A stretch of 64,000 bases of DNA from Cercophora sp. LCS_1. Its lineage: Eukaryota; Ascomycota; Sordariomycetes; Sordariales; Lasiosphaeriaceae. Made by a program: the position numbers and the translations under genes. The stretch is from assembly GCA_036250225.1 (NCBI GenBank), contig JAPZLL010000053.1, forward strand, positions 1 through 64,000, given 5' to 3'. Positions 31,168 through 43,470 of this stretch are shown here, one piece after another. Numbering within the stretch: the stretch's first letter is position 1; the number at the start of each line of letters is the position of its first letter. Below the pieces are notes generated by a model. It had not been told where the DNA came from. It searched no databases and worked only from the letters and a program-made list of their open reading frames with translations.

Positions 31168-33078
31168 ATGGCGACATCCACCGCGATAGAGCCATATGGA
31201 GGAGGTCACCAGACGCTCAAAAGCAAAAACGCATTAGCAAAAGACCAAGATGAAGCAGACCGAAACCCCGAAACCCAGGTTCGTTTTCATCCTACGCGAT
31301 ACCACCCCAGGTAAACCTAGGCAGCGCCTAACAACCACCAGCTCATCAACCGAACCGTCTCACGCAGTGACCTCCTCGGACGCTTCACTACCTTCTGCCT
31401 CGTAATCAACCGCACGATCGCCAGCGGCATCTTCACCCAGCCCTACAACGTCATGATCGGCGTCGGCAATCCAGGAGCAGCCCTTTTGACCTGGATCATT
31501 GCCGGCATCCTCGCCCTTTGCATCACAGCATGCTGGACCGAGTTGGGTCTGAGCATCCCCCGCCACCTGGTCAACGGGCAGTGGGTATCAACACCCAAGT
31601 CAGGCGGCGACAAGAACTACCTCGAGTACATATTCAAGTCGCCCGACCTCCTCATGACGTGCGTCTTCGGTATCGAGTTTCTGGTCTTTGGCAACCTCGC
31701 CGGGAATGCCATCCAGTTCGGCATATACATGCAATCCGTCATCAACCCGTCGTGCCAGGACCAATGTGTCCAGAACGGCCCCGTCGTAGGCTGGGCCATC
31801 TTTGTGCTCACGTTGTGCGCGTTGCTCAACATTACGACGCGCAAATTCTCCATCCGGCTCAACAACTTGTTCGCCGTTGCCAAGATTCTGGTCGTCTTCC
31901 TCATGATCTGGATCGGTATCGGTTATGGCACAAAAAACGGGGACGGCTGTAAGAAGATTGTCTGGCAAAGCCAAGGCGAGGGCGGCAAAGTGGGCGACAT
32001 CATCCTGTCCCTGTTCTATGCAACATATCCCTACACGGGGTACGAGCAGCCCTTTTACGTCCTCGCCGAAGTCCGTCAACCAAAGCGCCTGTTTGCAAAG
32101 AGCGTCATGTGGACCATGGCCTCCCTTATTGTTGTCTATACCTTGATCAACACCTCGTATCTGTGCATGAATCCCTACGAGGGCAGCCTCGAAGACAACA
32201 AGGACTACTCGACCAACGCGGCCATCAACTTCTTCTACAAGCTGTCCAAGGATCGCTCCGATGCACATCGAGAGCGAGTGGTCCAGGGTATTAGCGCCAT
32301 GCTCGCCGTCTTCATTTTTGGTAATCTGCTCGCTCAAACCTACACCGCTTCGCGAGTGAAGCAGGAGATTGCCAAGGAGGGGATCCTTCCCAAATCCCTC
32401 TGGTTTGCAGCGTCCAAAAACACCCTGGTGGCGCGCTGGTTCCAGAGCATCAATCCTGAACAGGCGCCGTTTGCGGCGACGGCCTTACACTGGGGTGTTG
32501 AAGTAGTGTTGGTTCTCAGCGTTGGACTGTCCTTGTCCCCGAATAAGGCATACAACTTTTTGACCTACATCTATACATTTGTGATTGTGGGCTTGTTGGG
32601 TTTCCTGACCGTGTGCGGGCTGTTATATCTCAAGATCGACGCTTGGTGGCGGTCTGAACCGAGGAGGGTGGATGCCGAGATGGGGCCAAACCAAGGGAAG
32701 CATATTGGACGTGGGTGGTCTGTCAAGCGTGAGTGGAAGCCGTGGCTGGATCCCTTGCCATGCATCTTTGCCGTGGCCGTGTTGGGCTTCCTGTTGTTTG
32801 GCGCGTTCACAAAGCCCTCAGGTATGAAAAGTGATGATCTAGAGTGGTGGGTCATGCCACTGGTCGGATGGCTGAGTTTGCTCGTGGGAGTTGTCTGGTG
32901 GTTAGGTCTGGAGGTTCAGCAGTGGCGGGGTGGGTATCGGATCAAAAGGAAGAGAGTCACGTATGTGGAGCAGCTCGAAGAAGAGGACCCGGTTCAGACT
33001 GCTGAGCTGGTCATTGTTGACAAAATTTATGAAACAGAGGATGCCCCAATAGATGAGGGGATGCTGGAGGCGTGGTAG
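31168..33078 (+). CDS. APC-superfamily amino-acid permease
   Basis: Two exons, 31168-31278 and 31342-33078 (63-nt intron, phase 0), 615 residues; the ATG at 31168 sits in CACCATGG. A hydrophilic N-terminus of about 40 residues leads into LINRTVSRSDLLGRFTTFCL and the first helix NRTIASGIFTQPYNVMIG, whose G-I-F is the substrate-binding unwound part of APC helix 1. About 12 membrane helices follow, among them LLTWIIAGILALCITACWTE, VGWAIFVLTLCALLNI and NNLFAVAKILVVFLMIWIGI. The closest type is the LAT-like group that includes fungal high-affinity methionine permeases. A long polar tail (about 60 residues, KRKRVTYVEQLEEEDPV...) faces the cytosol. Plasma-membrane uptake of amino acids is expected; the substrate is not readable. 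Confidence 0.9.
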
Positions 33079-34307
33079 CTCGCACAATATCACCATGATT
33101 TAAAAGCTTATTATGTAGCAGCGTTAGAGGCGTTCAGTATGCTTACATTCGTGAACGGCGTGGTTCTTTTCGGGTTTAAGCTGACTGGTCTTGGCTCGTG
33201 GGTCTTTCACGGCCGGAGCACCGTGTGGATACCCCGTCCGACCCGACCCGAGAAGCTGTGAAGCGGGAACCTAGGGCGGAGGATGCCGAGCACCTGGTAA
33301 AAGGAGAACCGAGTCGGCTATCGCTGGTAGCCAGATATAACGCGCATACGAGACGAAGAAAGAATCTGGAGGGGGGTAAAAAAGGAAAGAGGTGTCCCGC
33401 CGATGGACAGTAGGAGAGACGATGAGAACAGGCTGGGGAACTACGATGTCCAAACGAGCCAGGGAATTGCCAACTGATGCGAAGATCCCGGGGTAAACCC
33501 GGAGGAAAAGAGCTATCTCCGAAACAAAGAAAATGTCGACGCGTTTCTTTTGATGACCGCTCTCGAGTTCGAAGTCGTTGATCGGCATGCACAGACACTG
33601 AGCTGAGCGCTGGACAGTGCTGTGACGGGCCGGTGCAGGCGGGGAGCGGACCGACCGCTGTGGCCCAACGGACGCAAGTCATTGCAACCAATGCCAGGAA
33701 CGCCGCAAACCCGTCTGGAGGGCTGAAGATGGGATGGTTGCCCGCTGCAGGCTGACAGCAACTCAGGGATCCATCATTGGCAGAATCGCGATTTGGATGC
33801 TGAAGGGGGGTCCAACAGGGGATGCCGTGCTGCCTAAGGTATTTCGGTCAGCAGGTGTCGGCCGCCATTGGTTCTGCGCTCCAGGCTAGGCGCCAGCCGC
33901 CGAGATTGTGGCACCCCTTCGGCATGGTGTGCCGCCCCCTCCCCGGATTGACCGCCCTAACCGGGCCCAACAGGGTCAAGCGGGGGCTGGCACAACCCGG
34001 GTCGCGTGCGTCGAGGATGCGAGCGACGTGACTTGGCTGAGGCTTGGCACCTCTCTCGAGGAGGCTGTGGGCTTGGGTCACTTGGCGAAGCACCTAAACG
34101 TCATGTGGGGCCGTCGCGAGCTCATCAGCGGTCAGATGTCGCTTCACCGGCCTCGGTGGAGCGACCTAGTACAAAAGGCATCACCAACCACCCTGTCGCG
34201 ATCGCGACCCCCCTCTTCCTACATCTTGACTTTTCGCTGCGACCAGACATACTTCCGTTCGAACGCGCGACCCGACAAGTGCCTCGCTCTATCGCAAATT
34301 CGTCGCC
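33079..34307. other. Intergenic region
   Basis: About 1.2 kb between two same-strand genes. Several long frames are open on the minus strand at 33176-33761, but they are Arg/Ser-rich and show no family, so I leave them out. The last 120 bp before 34308 are pyrimidine-rich, as for a promoter and leader. Confidence 0.45.
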
Positions 34308-35637
34308 ATGTCTCGCCGATCAACCTTGAGGTACTCGACCTCGGACGCCAGCAGCCTCGAGAACCGGACCAGAATTGAACACGGTTTCCCCAAGGCCGAA
34401 GCATCCCTCATCAGCATCGGAGCAACCAAATTTTCCAAGGTCAACAAGCTCAGGGACGTCCTCTCGTATCTGGGCTCCAGCAACCCGCTCTCGACCCCGA
34501 TTACCAAGGATGACGTCGTGTGGCTCTTGGACAATGTCGCATACCGGGGGCCCGGCGGCGCATGGAATGCCGAGTTCGTAGCTGCTGCATTTTCGTCCAA
34601 GGTGCCAGCCAAGCTGGTTGACGTCGTGGGCGACATTGCTGACCACGTCGGGCTGGCGAAGGGAGACGCCGAAGAAGCAGTGATCGAAAGCCGCATCGTG
34701 CCGTTTGTCATGGATGTGCGGCCAGGAAGGCATGTGAATGTTGCTGTAGATGGGAGTGCCAAGTCGAGATTAGGGCCCGGCGGGAGAAACGGCATCAGCA
34801 GCGACATCAAGAAGCTACCTAATCCCGCAAAAGGTAGTCTTGTTGCCAAGATAACAGCAGAAGTCCCACAGGGGACAATCGGCATCTTGGAATCCAAGAC
34901 GGTGTATGCGGAGCCTGAGGGATGGGCCGTTATCTCAGGTAAGGCGTGTGGCTCTTGGGCTTGATCATACCGCTGACCAGGCGTTCAAAGATGTGGACGA
35001 CACCATCAAAGTCACCATGACCAGTGACCCGACCGGCATCCTCCGATCAACCTTCATCTCCGAGCCGAAGCCGGTGCCCGGCATGCCAGAGTTGTATGCG
35101 TATCTCGAAACCCTGATAACCAAATCAGCACCTTGGTTTTACCTCTCTGCCTCGCCGTATAACCTGTATCCCTTCCTGCGCGACTTCAGGGACCAGCATT
35201 ACCCACACGGGCAGCTGATTCTGCGAGACTCCAACTTGATGACGATATCGGGTCTTCTTTCTAATCTGACTCTTGGCACGGAGCAGTACAAGATTGACCG
35301 CATCAACAAGGTGAATCGCTGGCTGCCGAAGCGAAAGTTCATCCTGATTGGAGACTCCACGCAATCGGATCCCGAGGCCTATGGTGAGTGAATCGGTGCT
35401 TTGTCAATCGAGTACTGCTAACAGTCAGCAGGCGAGATCTACCGACAACACAAAAAGTGGGTGAAACTCATCTTGATCCGCAAGGTCACCGATATTGCGT
35501 CGGTGGGCACCGAGGACAAGAACACGCCCGAGCGATTTGAAAAGGCGTTTGAAGATATCCCCAAGGATATTTGGTACGTGTTTGACGATCCATCGGAATG
35601 CTCGGAGCTTTTGCACAAGACTGTCGAGCGGGGGTAA
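34308..35637 (+). CDS. App1-like phosphatidate phosphatase
   Basis: Three exons: 34308-34938, 34991-35383, 35432-35637 (introns of 52 and 48 nt, with CTGAC and GCTAAC branch points), 409 residues. Intron 1 must end at TTCAAAG to give AVISDVDDTIKVTM, the DxDxT haloacid-dehalogenase catalytic motif (Asp211, Asp213) of App1 (Mg2+-dependent phosphatidate phosphatase). PWFYLSASPYNLYPFLRDF, LILRDSNL and FILIGDSTQSDPEAYGEIYR complete the App1 catalytic domain, and the C-terminal exon has KLILIRKVTD. Yeast App1 turns phosphatidate to diacylglycerol at actin patches; this protein lacks the long proline-rich tail. The N-terminus RSTLRYSTSDASSLENR is basic and Ser-rich, so a mitochondrial location is conceivable. 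Confidence 0.9.
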
Positions 35638-35994
35638 TTGACTTTGTGGTGATGTTTGTTTCAATTCTGGGTACGAGTTCGGCGTTTGGAGAACGGTTGT
35701 TTGCGGTGGGAAGTCAGGCAATAATTCTAGTGTGGATTTTTGATGGCGGATCAGCGATCTGGTAATACCTTCCGAGAAACGTATTGTTCACTGCCTTTAT
35801 GTGTCCCTTCCGTTCTTTGATGCCGGCGCCGCCGAAGTGTGGAATTCGCTGACGTCAGTCGGATCTCGGAATGTGCCTTCCTCCACTTGACCGCCCAGCC
35901 CCTCATTTGGGGTTCCTGCATCGGATCACCAAGCACCTTCCTCCAGCCATCAGTTCGATTCCAGCTTCTCTCTTCTCGTCCATACCACGACAAC
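35638..35994. other. Promoter region of the GST gene
   Basis: About 360 bp. The last 50 bp before the GST start are CT-rich, typical for a well-expressed fungal gene. Nothing else is seen. Confidence 0.5.
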
Positions 35995-36850
35995 ATGTCT
36001 TCGTCGGAAGTCCCTGCGAAGCGCCAGAAGTCGGCCAAAGACGTACCGTATAACCTGATCTACTGGCCCGGCCTTCCCGGCCGGGGCGAGCACATCCGGC
36101 TCGTGCTCGAGGAAGCCGGTGCCGAGTACACCGACACAGCGCATACCGAAGGTGGAATTGACGAGGTGCTCGCATACATCAAAGGCGACAAACCTGACGA
36201 TGGCTCCAATCTGCCCGTCTGCGCACCTCCCATCCTGCGCCATGGAGACCTCACCATCAACCAAACGCCCAACATCTTGCTGTATCTCGGCCACAGATTG
36301 GGACTCATCCCGGATAGTGAGACCGATCCCGATGGATTGTATCGGGTCAACGAACTTGTCTTGACGGCACTGGATGGACTGTCTAACGAGCCTCATGATT
36401 GCCACCATCCCATTGCTGTGGGTCTGTACTACGAAGACCAGAAGGAGGAAAGCAAACGGAGGTCGGAGGATTATGTCAAGAACCGGCTACCCAAGTTCTT
36501 GGGATATTTTGAGCGAGTGCTCAACTCCAAGGCCAGCGAGGATGGGCCGTGGCTTTGCGGAGGCAAGCTGACCTACGCTGATTTAGTTTTGTTCCAGGTA
36601 TGCTCTCACCTTCCACTTCAAACTAGAGACATCTCGATGCTAACACCTGCAGTGCATCGATGGCGTCGAATTCATGTTTCCTAAGGCCATGGCCAAGGCA
36701 GAAAAGTCGGGCAAATATGCCAAGGTCTTTGCTCTCCACGAAGCAGTCAAGGAACGACCAAAGATCAAGGCGTATCTGGAGAGCGATCGTCGGCAAAAGT
36801 ACTCGAACGGCATTTACAGATACTACGAGGAGCTGGATATCGAAGGTTGA
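35995..36850 (+). CDS. Glutathione S-transferase
   Basis: Two exons, 35995-36597 and 36653-36850 (55-nt intron with GCTAAC branch point, phase 0), 266 residues. The ATG at 35995 lies in ACAACATGTC; an open frame upstream is ignored. The thioredoxin-like N-domain begins YNLIYWPGLPGRGEHIRLVL (from about 19), where the Tyr is the likely catalytic residue, as in sigma/alpha-like classes; TINQTPNILLYLG takes the place of the glutathione-binding Glu/Ser-Ala motif. The helical C-domain has GGKLTYADLVLFQ, the usual N-capping element, ending at the splice site. Expected role: cytosolic conjugation of glutathione to electrophiles. The first 18 residues are basic and disordered (PAKRQKSAK). Confidence 0.88.
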
Positions 36851-37262
36851 GCTCACCACTGAATCAAGCCACGTCATTCTTTCATCCAGCATAACTCCGC
36901 GGAGAAACGCAACATGATGAACAATCAATTGTTTCAACATCTGACATGCATGAACCCGAACCCAGCGAATCCATGATTACTAACAACATCAAACTTGAAG
37001 GACTTTCTCGCCACACACAATGCAGGAAACAAAACGCCAAGTTGCTCACTCATCCACCGACCGACCGACCGGCACCACCCGGGATCGGCGCGTTGTGTTT
37101 GGTAGTCTGATGAGATGATGACGCATGCACATGCCCAAAAAATCACAAATGCCTTTATAAATCTCCCTCATTCCTCGGCCATGACAGTTTATTCCATCGT
37201 ATCTCCGTTTCATTAGGTCTTACAATTCCGCTCTTAAACCCCCCAATCTCACCGCAGGGGGA
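36851..37262. other. Intergenic region
   Basis: About 410 bp, the GST 3' region and cupin promoter. A TATA box lies at 37156. Nothing else is supported. Confidence 0.5.
37156..37162 (+). promoter_or_regulatory. TATA box of the cupin gene
   Basis: TATAAAT, about 105 bp upstream of the cupin start at 37263, in an otherwise mixed sequence. Confidence 0.45.
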
Positions 37263-38007
37263 ATGTTTTCATCCCCGCTATCACGCGCACTTCGTCCAGC
37301 CAGCGCATCGATCTCCAGACTTCGAGTTGCAACGCCAACAACAACTCGTCCCATTGTGTCAAACGTGCGACACCTCAGCGCATCGGCAAAGATGGCCAAC
37401 TTCCCCACGCCCAGCAGCGAGCCCCCGAAACATGAGATGCAGTACTTCCCCGGCATGACGGCATCCCTGCCGTCCGAGTCGGGAGAGTTTCGACGGGTGC
37501 TCTGGACGGGGTTGTACTCGCAGGTCGTGCTGATGACGGTTCCTGTGGGGGGTGATATCGGAGAGGAGGTAGGTTGCAATTCTTCTTTTGCCCCCATCCT
37601 TACTTTTTTTTTTTTGGTTTTTTTCGCACACCAGCATGCTGAGATGAATGTAATTAGATCCACACAGTCGACCAAATCCTCACCTTCACGTCAGGCACAG
37701 GCCTCGCCCAAGTGGGAGGCAAGGAACAAGAAATCAAAGCAGGCGATATGGTTGTCGTCCCAGCCGGAACGAAGCATCAGTTTCTGAACAAGGGGCCTGC
37801 ACCGCTCGTGCTGTACACCGGTATGCTTGCTGACTTCATCACTGAGCCCAAATCTAACATATATATGCCCCAGTCTACTCCCCCGCCGAACACAAAGCAA
37901 CGACAGTCCACCACACAAAGGAAGAGGGCGAAAAGGCCGAAGAGGAAGGCAGAGATGAGCCTCCGGAGTGGAGCCAGCGCAGCAAAAAGGAGAATGAGTC
38001 TGCTTAG
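37263..38007 (+). CDS. Cupin-domain protein, probably mitochondrial
   Basis: Three exons: 37263-37568, 37658-37820, 37874-38007 (introns of 89 and 53 nt; the first carries a long T-tract), 200 residues. The first 43 residues (MFSSPLSRALRPASASISRL...) are rich in Arg and Ser without acids, a good mitochondrial presequence; MANFPTPSSEP at Met44 would start a cytosolic form. The cupin barrel has GGDIGEEIHTVDQI (His104, Asp107 as metal-ligand candidates), then GDMVVVPAGTKHQFLN (His142) and LVLYTVYSPAEHK. The acidic/basic tail (KEEGEKAEEEGRDEPPEW) is disordered. Many bacterial and fungal relatives exist, mostly without known activity. Only one His of the usual HxH pair in motif 1 is present. Confidence 0.82.
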
Positions 38008-38215
38008 ATCTAGTATTTATTAGACATCCTATCTCGGCTCAAACCTTGATAGTATAATCTTAGTTCAACGCCCAAATCCACTCATGCGACATGCCTACCT
38101 TGAAGCGGGCTGTTTCGAGCGATCATGGTCATGGTTGTGTGATGCGGTCCGTCGAGTCATGCACACCTTGCCAAGTGGACCATCAGAAGCAACAAAAAAA
38201 AAAGCAAAAGTGAAT

Positions 38216-38309
38216 GCCCAATAACAGGATTGAACTGTTGACCTTCGCATACCGCACAATCCGGTAAAGATTATTAGTACGACGCTCTAACCAGCTGAGC
38301 TAATCGGGC
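38216..38309 (-). tRNA. tRNA-Ile (AAU) with intron
   Basis: The minus strand folds as a tRNA: acceptor GCCCGAT/ATTGGGC, D arm AGCTCAGCTGGTTAGAGC, anticodon stem TCGTA/TGCGA, anticodon loop CTAATAA, T arm AACAG-TTCAATC-CTGTT. The anticodon is AAT (isoleucine). About 21 nt of intron sit one base 3' of the anticodon, giving 73 nt mature. A TTTT stretch just after the gene can end Pol III transcription. A second copy with a different intron lies at 53009-53101. Confidence 0.95.
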
Positions 38310-38461
38310 TTGATTGGATGTTTGTTCTGACTCGGAATTGGGCGTCCTGAAGGCCGGCGAGTGGATGTGTGTTTGCGCGTCCCAAATCCCTTTACATCGC
38401 CCAAAGGATAAACCAAATCACGTCATATTCATTTCTCATTCCCATCATTCAAACCTAGAAA

Positions 38462-40389
38462 CTAAACCCTACACAGCCTCCCGTTCTGCGTCGGAATCCA
38501 CGGCACCTGCCCCTGCACAGTCCACTCCTCGCTGCCCACAGCGGTCGGCGCATAGAACAGACCCCTGGGATCATACTTCTTCTTAATCGCCAACAACCGC
38601 GGATAATACTCGCCGTAGAAACTCTGCTGGAAGTTCGGCTCGTTGATATCGCCCTCGGACATGTACGAGCCCGCGCCGGGCGACACCTCCCTCCAGCGCT
38701 CCATCCAGTCGGTTGTCAGCTTCTCGCTCTGGCTCTGGATCACGCTATCCGGCGAATCGGGCGCCCACGCGGTAGCCAGGATAAAAAAACCGGTTGTCTT
38801 TCTCCACGCCGGGTTGACGCTGTTGGTTTGGTTGACTTTGGGGTTGGGCGCAGAGCGGATGTTATAGCCAATGAGGATCGCACCGTCTTCGATGGCGTAG
38901 CGGACGGCTGCGAGGGTCTCGTTGATTTTGGCTGGTTGGAAGTTTTCCTTGGGGAAGAGACGGGATGCGGCGTGGGAGTCTGCTGCGCCGACTTGCTCTG
39001 GCGGGAACGTGCCGCTGTGCGCGCTGTAGAGGGAGGGGTACTCGGTGATGTTTGGGGTGACATCGATGCCGAGGTTTGCGAGATCGGTCAGGAACGGGTT
39101 GACAAGCGTCTCGAACTGGGGACGCGTCATGTTGCCGCCCCACATCGGCATGAAGTTGAAGAGATACTGGCCCGGTCCGATACCGACGACGAGGAAGTAC
39201 CCGTAGGCACCGGCTGCGGTAAAGGTGTCAAAGTACGACATGTAGGTGCGGACGCCGGCCCAAAAGGTGTCGGCCGTGACGTTGGGGCTGGTGAGGAAGG
39301 CAAAGGTCATGGTTGTCACCGGGATCTTTGGGTACGCGGCCAGGGTCACCGAGGTCACTACGCCAAAGGTGCTGCCACCGCCGCCGCGGAGAGCCCAGAA
39401 GAGGTCTGGGTATGCGTCACGGTTGACGGTCACAAAGCGGCCCGAGGGGAGGACAACGTCCAGCGAAAGGACCTGGTCCGCGCCCATGCCGACGAGGGAG
39501 GACATGGGCGAGTGACCACCTCCGGCGATGTAGCCGCCTGCAATACCGACAGTCTGACGACAGTCAGTTGGGCCCCATTTATCGTTGGAGAGAAACTTAC
39601 ACGGCACTCGCCACCGACAACAGTCAGGTTTCTCGCCTCAGCAGCTTGATACAACTCCTCGGTCTCGACACCGCTTCCAATCTTGAACGCAGGACCATTG
39701 TAGCCCCGGCAGTTGTAGTTGGACAAGAACTGGATGTCCTTAAGCTTGTGAGTCCACACCGAGAGGGCTCCGGCGCCAATCGACTTGTCAGCAAAGTCGT
39801 GGCCTGTGTTCCTCACCACCAGCCGCAAGTTTGCGTTGCGCGCAAAGTTGAGAGCGAGCTGGATGTGCGACACCTTGGTCACGGCGACCGAGTACGACGC
39901 ATATCCGCCCAACGTGCAGTTGCTGGCGCTGGGATCCTCAGTCGGCATGCAAGTACGACCCTGATAGAGCGGGAACATGGCCGACGACGGATCATCAACA
40001 TGGAAATAGGGATCATTCCAGCGCGTTCTCACCGTCTCGCACGCCGCGGGGTTCGCGACGCCGGGCCAGTTGTTGTAGCATGGCGCTGCAAGGGGCGTGT
40101 TCTTGATGAGGGCGCCGCCGAGGGTGAGGTTGAAGAGATTCCAGACAGTCTGCGAGGGCCATTGGGGATCACCCGGGAGCAACTTGCACCGGGGCTGGGG
40201 GAGGATCTTGGCCGAGGGGTCCGCGTCGGCGCCGAAGCCGAAGAGGGTCGCGTTGCTAGATGCGACAACCGCGTCGGTGAGTTGGTTGTCCTCCCACGGG
40301 AAGCGAGATCCGCAGGTGGAGGTGAGTTGAGCGAGTGACGTGTGGGCGACACCCAGGAGGGCTGCAACAGCTGCGGACCGGAGGGCCAT
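38462..40389 (-). CDS. Secreted bicovalent FAD-linked oxidase
   Basis: Two exons, 40389-39601 and 39553-38462 (47-nt intron, GTAAGT donor), 626 residues. A signal peptide (MALRSAAVAALLGVAHTSLA) precedes a berberine-bridge-enzyme-type FAD domain: LRLVVRNTGHDF with His197, and GGECRTVGIAGGYIAGGGHS with Cys262, the two residues that in this family bind FAD covalently at the 8-alpha and 6 positions; their spacing fits. DLFWALRGGGGSTFGVVTSV follows. Near the C-terminus are NFQQSFYGEYYPRLLAIKKK and YDPRGLFYAP (BBE domain). Several N-glycosylation sites (NAT, NLT, NCT, NET). Such enzymes oxidise sugars, alcohols or secondary metabolites; no biosynthetic cluster surrounds it here. The splice falls immediately after GGECR. 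Confidence 0.92.
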
Positions 40390-42690
40390 GGTGACTGGTT
40401 TCAGGTGTCGGTAGAACCCGCGGAAACTGTGGATCGGTAGTAAACTCCCAGAGAACCGGCGAATAGTTATAATCGTGTCGCCAGTGAGGGGCAACCAAGT
40501 CCAAGGCCGCGCTGGCGCCGAGTGACGGAGTAGTTTCCCAGCGAAGTGGGCGAAGGAGGAGAACCCCGGCCTAGCGTTGTAGCCATGCGGCCTCGGGATG
40601 CAGTCTTAAGATTGTCATGGCATGGTGTTGAGAATCCCCGAGGCTGCAATGCTACCTAAGCTTGCAAGTGTGGCAGGTATGCAGTAGCGTTACGAGTATT
40701 GAAGAAACCCCCCTATTCCGCGCGGCACGGGCGCGGGGAACAATGCTTCGGGGCCAATCGGGTCCCGCGGCGTATACAGGGCCATTCCCGCCGGTCGACT
40801 GGGCTCCCTCGGCACTGCTCCGTCTGCTGACGCATTTGGTGGTGCGAATACGTGGGACCCGGTTGATGTCGTGATTGCCATCCGTGCGGCGGCCGGGCCG
40901 TTGAAGCCGCGCCCGTGATCATTGATTTTGTCGGACTATTGCTGCAGAGATCATCGTCACACCTTGGTCCTGGAATCCCACTGCCACCCACCAATGGGTC
41001 CGAGCCCAGTGCTTATCTCGAGCAGGTTTATTTTGGGTGACACGAACGACACCCGTGAGCTGACGGATTCGGCAGAATATCCAAAAGTGACATGCAGGGG
41101 AAAGCAATATTCAGTAAACACGACGAGACGGCCGCACCAGATGTCCATCCGCATGGTACGGGCGTGGCAGGAGCCGGGAACCGGGGTCGCTGCATCTCTT
41201 GGTGTCCCGGGATACGATGCGATTCAGGCACAAGTGAGCCGCGCTGGTGGCGCTTGTATTTGCCGTTGCGGCTCGATCTCTTGTGTTTGGTTCCACAAAT
41301 CGCTTCGAGCCGCCGGACGCAGGTGTTGGAGGCATCCGGACGCGAGCTGCTTGCTTAACTTCGAGAAAGCGAGAGAAGTTAACCTCGGGGAAGCTGCGAG
41401 CGAACCGCGTCTGGAGTTGGGACGCCAAGCCGAAAACCCGTGAGTGGTGGATACTTTACCCGTTGATGGAAAGCTGTGTCACCCCAGATGCCGAACTAGG
41501 GTAGTTGTTGAGATGCCAATTTCATGCATTGGCAGTCGTCCTGTCTCCTGCATGTGGCAGTTGTTGGAGTGGGTGCGACGCATGACTGAGCATGAAGGCC
41601 AGCGAGCATGGTTATAAGACGCGTTCTTATAGGGGGCTTCAAGGTCATTGGGACTTCATGGAGATAATGGCCTGGAGTTTCTTCGTGCGGTCCCTGACAT
41701 CAGGGTTTGCAGTCCAGTGGGCGTTGTGGGACTAAATCGCATTGGTAGAAAGAGGCGTTCGTGTATATGGCTGTGCTCCAACGTGTTCAGTCAACCGCCA
41801 TGGCGTGTACCGTACCCGAGTATGCCTTTCTTGGTGGAATTCGTCCGTCGGTGAGCAGTTTGTGCAAAAGTTGCCCAGCTTATCGTTGTTGGCCCTTCAG
41901 TGTTGCCCCGGCCGATACCCCAACGATCCAGATGGCCCGTCGAGATCGAGCGCGACAAGCTGCGATCCATATCCCGGATGGGGCCTGCAAATCACGTTAG
42001 CATATCAAAAAAAAAAAAAAAAAAAACCCGAAGAGAATAGAGATTGATGACTGACTTTTGGTGTCTGCGAAATTCCCGGCGCGGGATTTCTCTTGATTGA
42101 GCGAAGGTGCTGTCGTGGTTGCATGGGTTGCGAGGGCACGCAGTTGAAGATGTAATTATTTGGACGCGGGCAATTGGCAGAAGACGATCCCCATCAGGAT
42201 CACACCAGCACTGAGCACCAGTTGTAGCGTATTTTATTCTACTCTGTTATTTGATATGTATATTCGTTTTTACCGTCCAAGTTGGCAGTCCCAACCCAGT
42301 ACCGCACAAAGTCACGCAACATCAAGAGTCACAACCAGAATTTATTAGCCATGCAAGTTGTCGGTCACACCTACATCACAGTCAAATCAAATATCAAGGT
42401 CCAAGTTCAACAACCCAGAAGCCAAAACCGTCATGCATTAAAGTAGTAAAAAGCAGCCAGCTCTCCTGCCATTTGGCCGTACCAGTTGCCAGTTGGTACG
42501 AGTCATGGGGAAACCAAGCAAAACCCATAACCAGGAGACGGAGGGGCAGAGACAGGGGTGTACATCTCCTCCAGCTGCTAACGCAAAAAACTATCAAGCC
42601 TAATCTCGAACACCAATCCAACAAGGACATCCATGCCTGTCCACAAAAAAAAAACAAGACCCAACCCCTCGCCCACGTCCCGCCCCCACA
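40390..42690. other. Gene-poor stretch before the tandem array
   Basis: About 2.3 kb without a supported gene. It has a 7-bp inverted repeat at about 41514-41534 (TGCCAAT / ATTGGCA) and a poly-A run of about 20 at 42007-42028. Neither strand has a frame with a recognisable domain. Confidence 0.45.
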
Positions 42691-43470
42691 GTTCCAGTCT
42701 GCCATCACCCCACAATGTGTACCACAAGCCAACCCATCTTCGCAGCATGTCCTCAGATGCTGTAGGGCGTGGCGTGTGTTAAGTACCACCCCTTTTCTTT
42801 CCTGTGTCCCTCATCGTATGGTTCAAACCCCTCGGTCGATGTCCAATCCCTCTTTGTGATATGTACCCCCAGATGTCACAAGGTGTGGCGTGGGTGTCTT
42901 GCTCAGCATGAGTCGAGTTCGAATTCCAATTATCATCATCACAAGGTCCCAGCTTCAAACTTACAGACAGAATGCCCTTAGATGAACTTCACAGGGCCCG
43001 GCGTGTACCAAGTGCCAACCCTTTCCAGTCCTTCGCGGTATAGTTCAAACCCATAATATGCTCCGCAAGCTAACCCTCTTGATGGTAAACCCTCGGTTGC
43101 TATCGGGTGTAGCATGCACCAAGTGCTAGCCCTTTTGTCTTTCTGTCTCTTTCAGTATAGCTCAAATCTCCCACAGTTTATGGCCAATCCCTCTTTATAG
43201 CTTGCCCTCGAATGCTACAGGGCATGACATGCACCAAGTGCCACGCCACCCCTTCCATCCCTCCCCCTGTAGCATAGTTCGAATCTCCCAAACCCGTCTT
43301 TCTTTGCAGCATGTCCCCCAATACTACTAGGTGTGGCGTGTGCCACTTGCCAGCCCTTTCTGTGTCTCCTGCAGCATAGTTTAAGTTCCCCCGCCCACCA
43401 TTGCAAGTTTCCGACTCTAAACCCGCAGGCAACAAGTCCCCAGATGCCGCCTTGCCCTCTTGGTGTCGCG
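42690..43470. repeat. Degenerate tandem array, unit about 115 bp
   Basis: At least seven diverged copies follow each other. A shared core, CCTCAGATGCTACAGG in best form, begins near 42753, 42874, 42973, 43090, 43203, 43315 and 43438 (spacings 121, 99, 117, 113, 112, 123). After the core each unit has GTGGCGTGCACCAAGTGCCA or a variant, a CCCTTT tract, then AGTATAGTTCAAATCTCCCA, and AATCCCTCTTTGCAGC before the next core. Minus-strand frames through several units give repeated GDSNYAT/GNLNYAA peptides, but stops and shifts break them. It looks like an old minisatellite or a decayed repeat-protein gene. Confidence 0.7.

Noticed and set aside
31600..32337. 245-residue minus-strand frame
   Set aside because: It is antisense to the permease gene, which has clear membrane helices.
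33176..33761. Minus-strand frames in the gap after the permease
   Set aside because: Arg/Ser-rich, without start context, splice signals or any recognisable motif.
38828..39649. 273-residue plus-strand frame
   Set aside because: It is antisense to the FAD oxidase exon; no domain, and the Val/Gly-rich composition is typical of a shadow frame.
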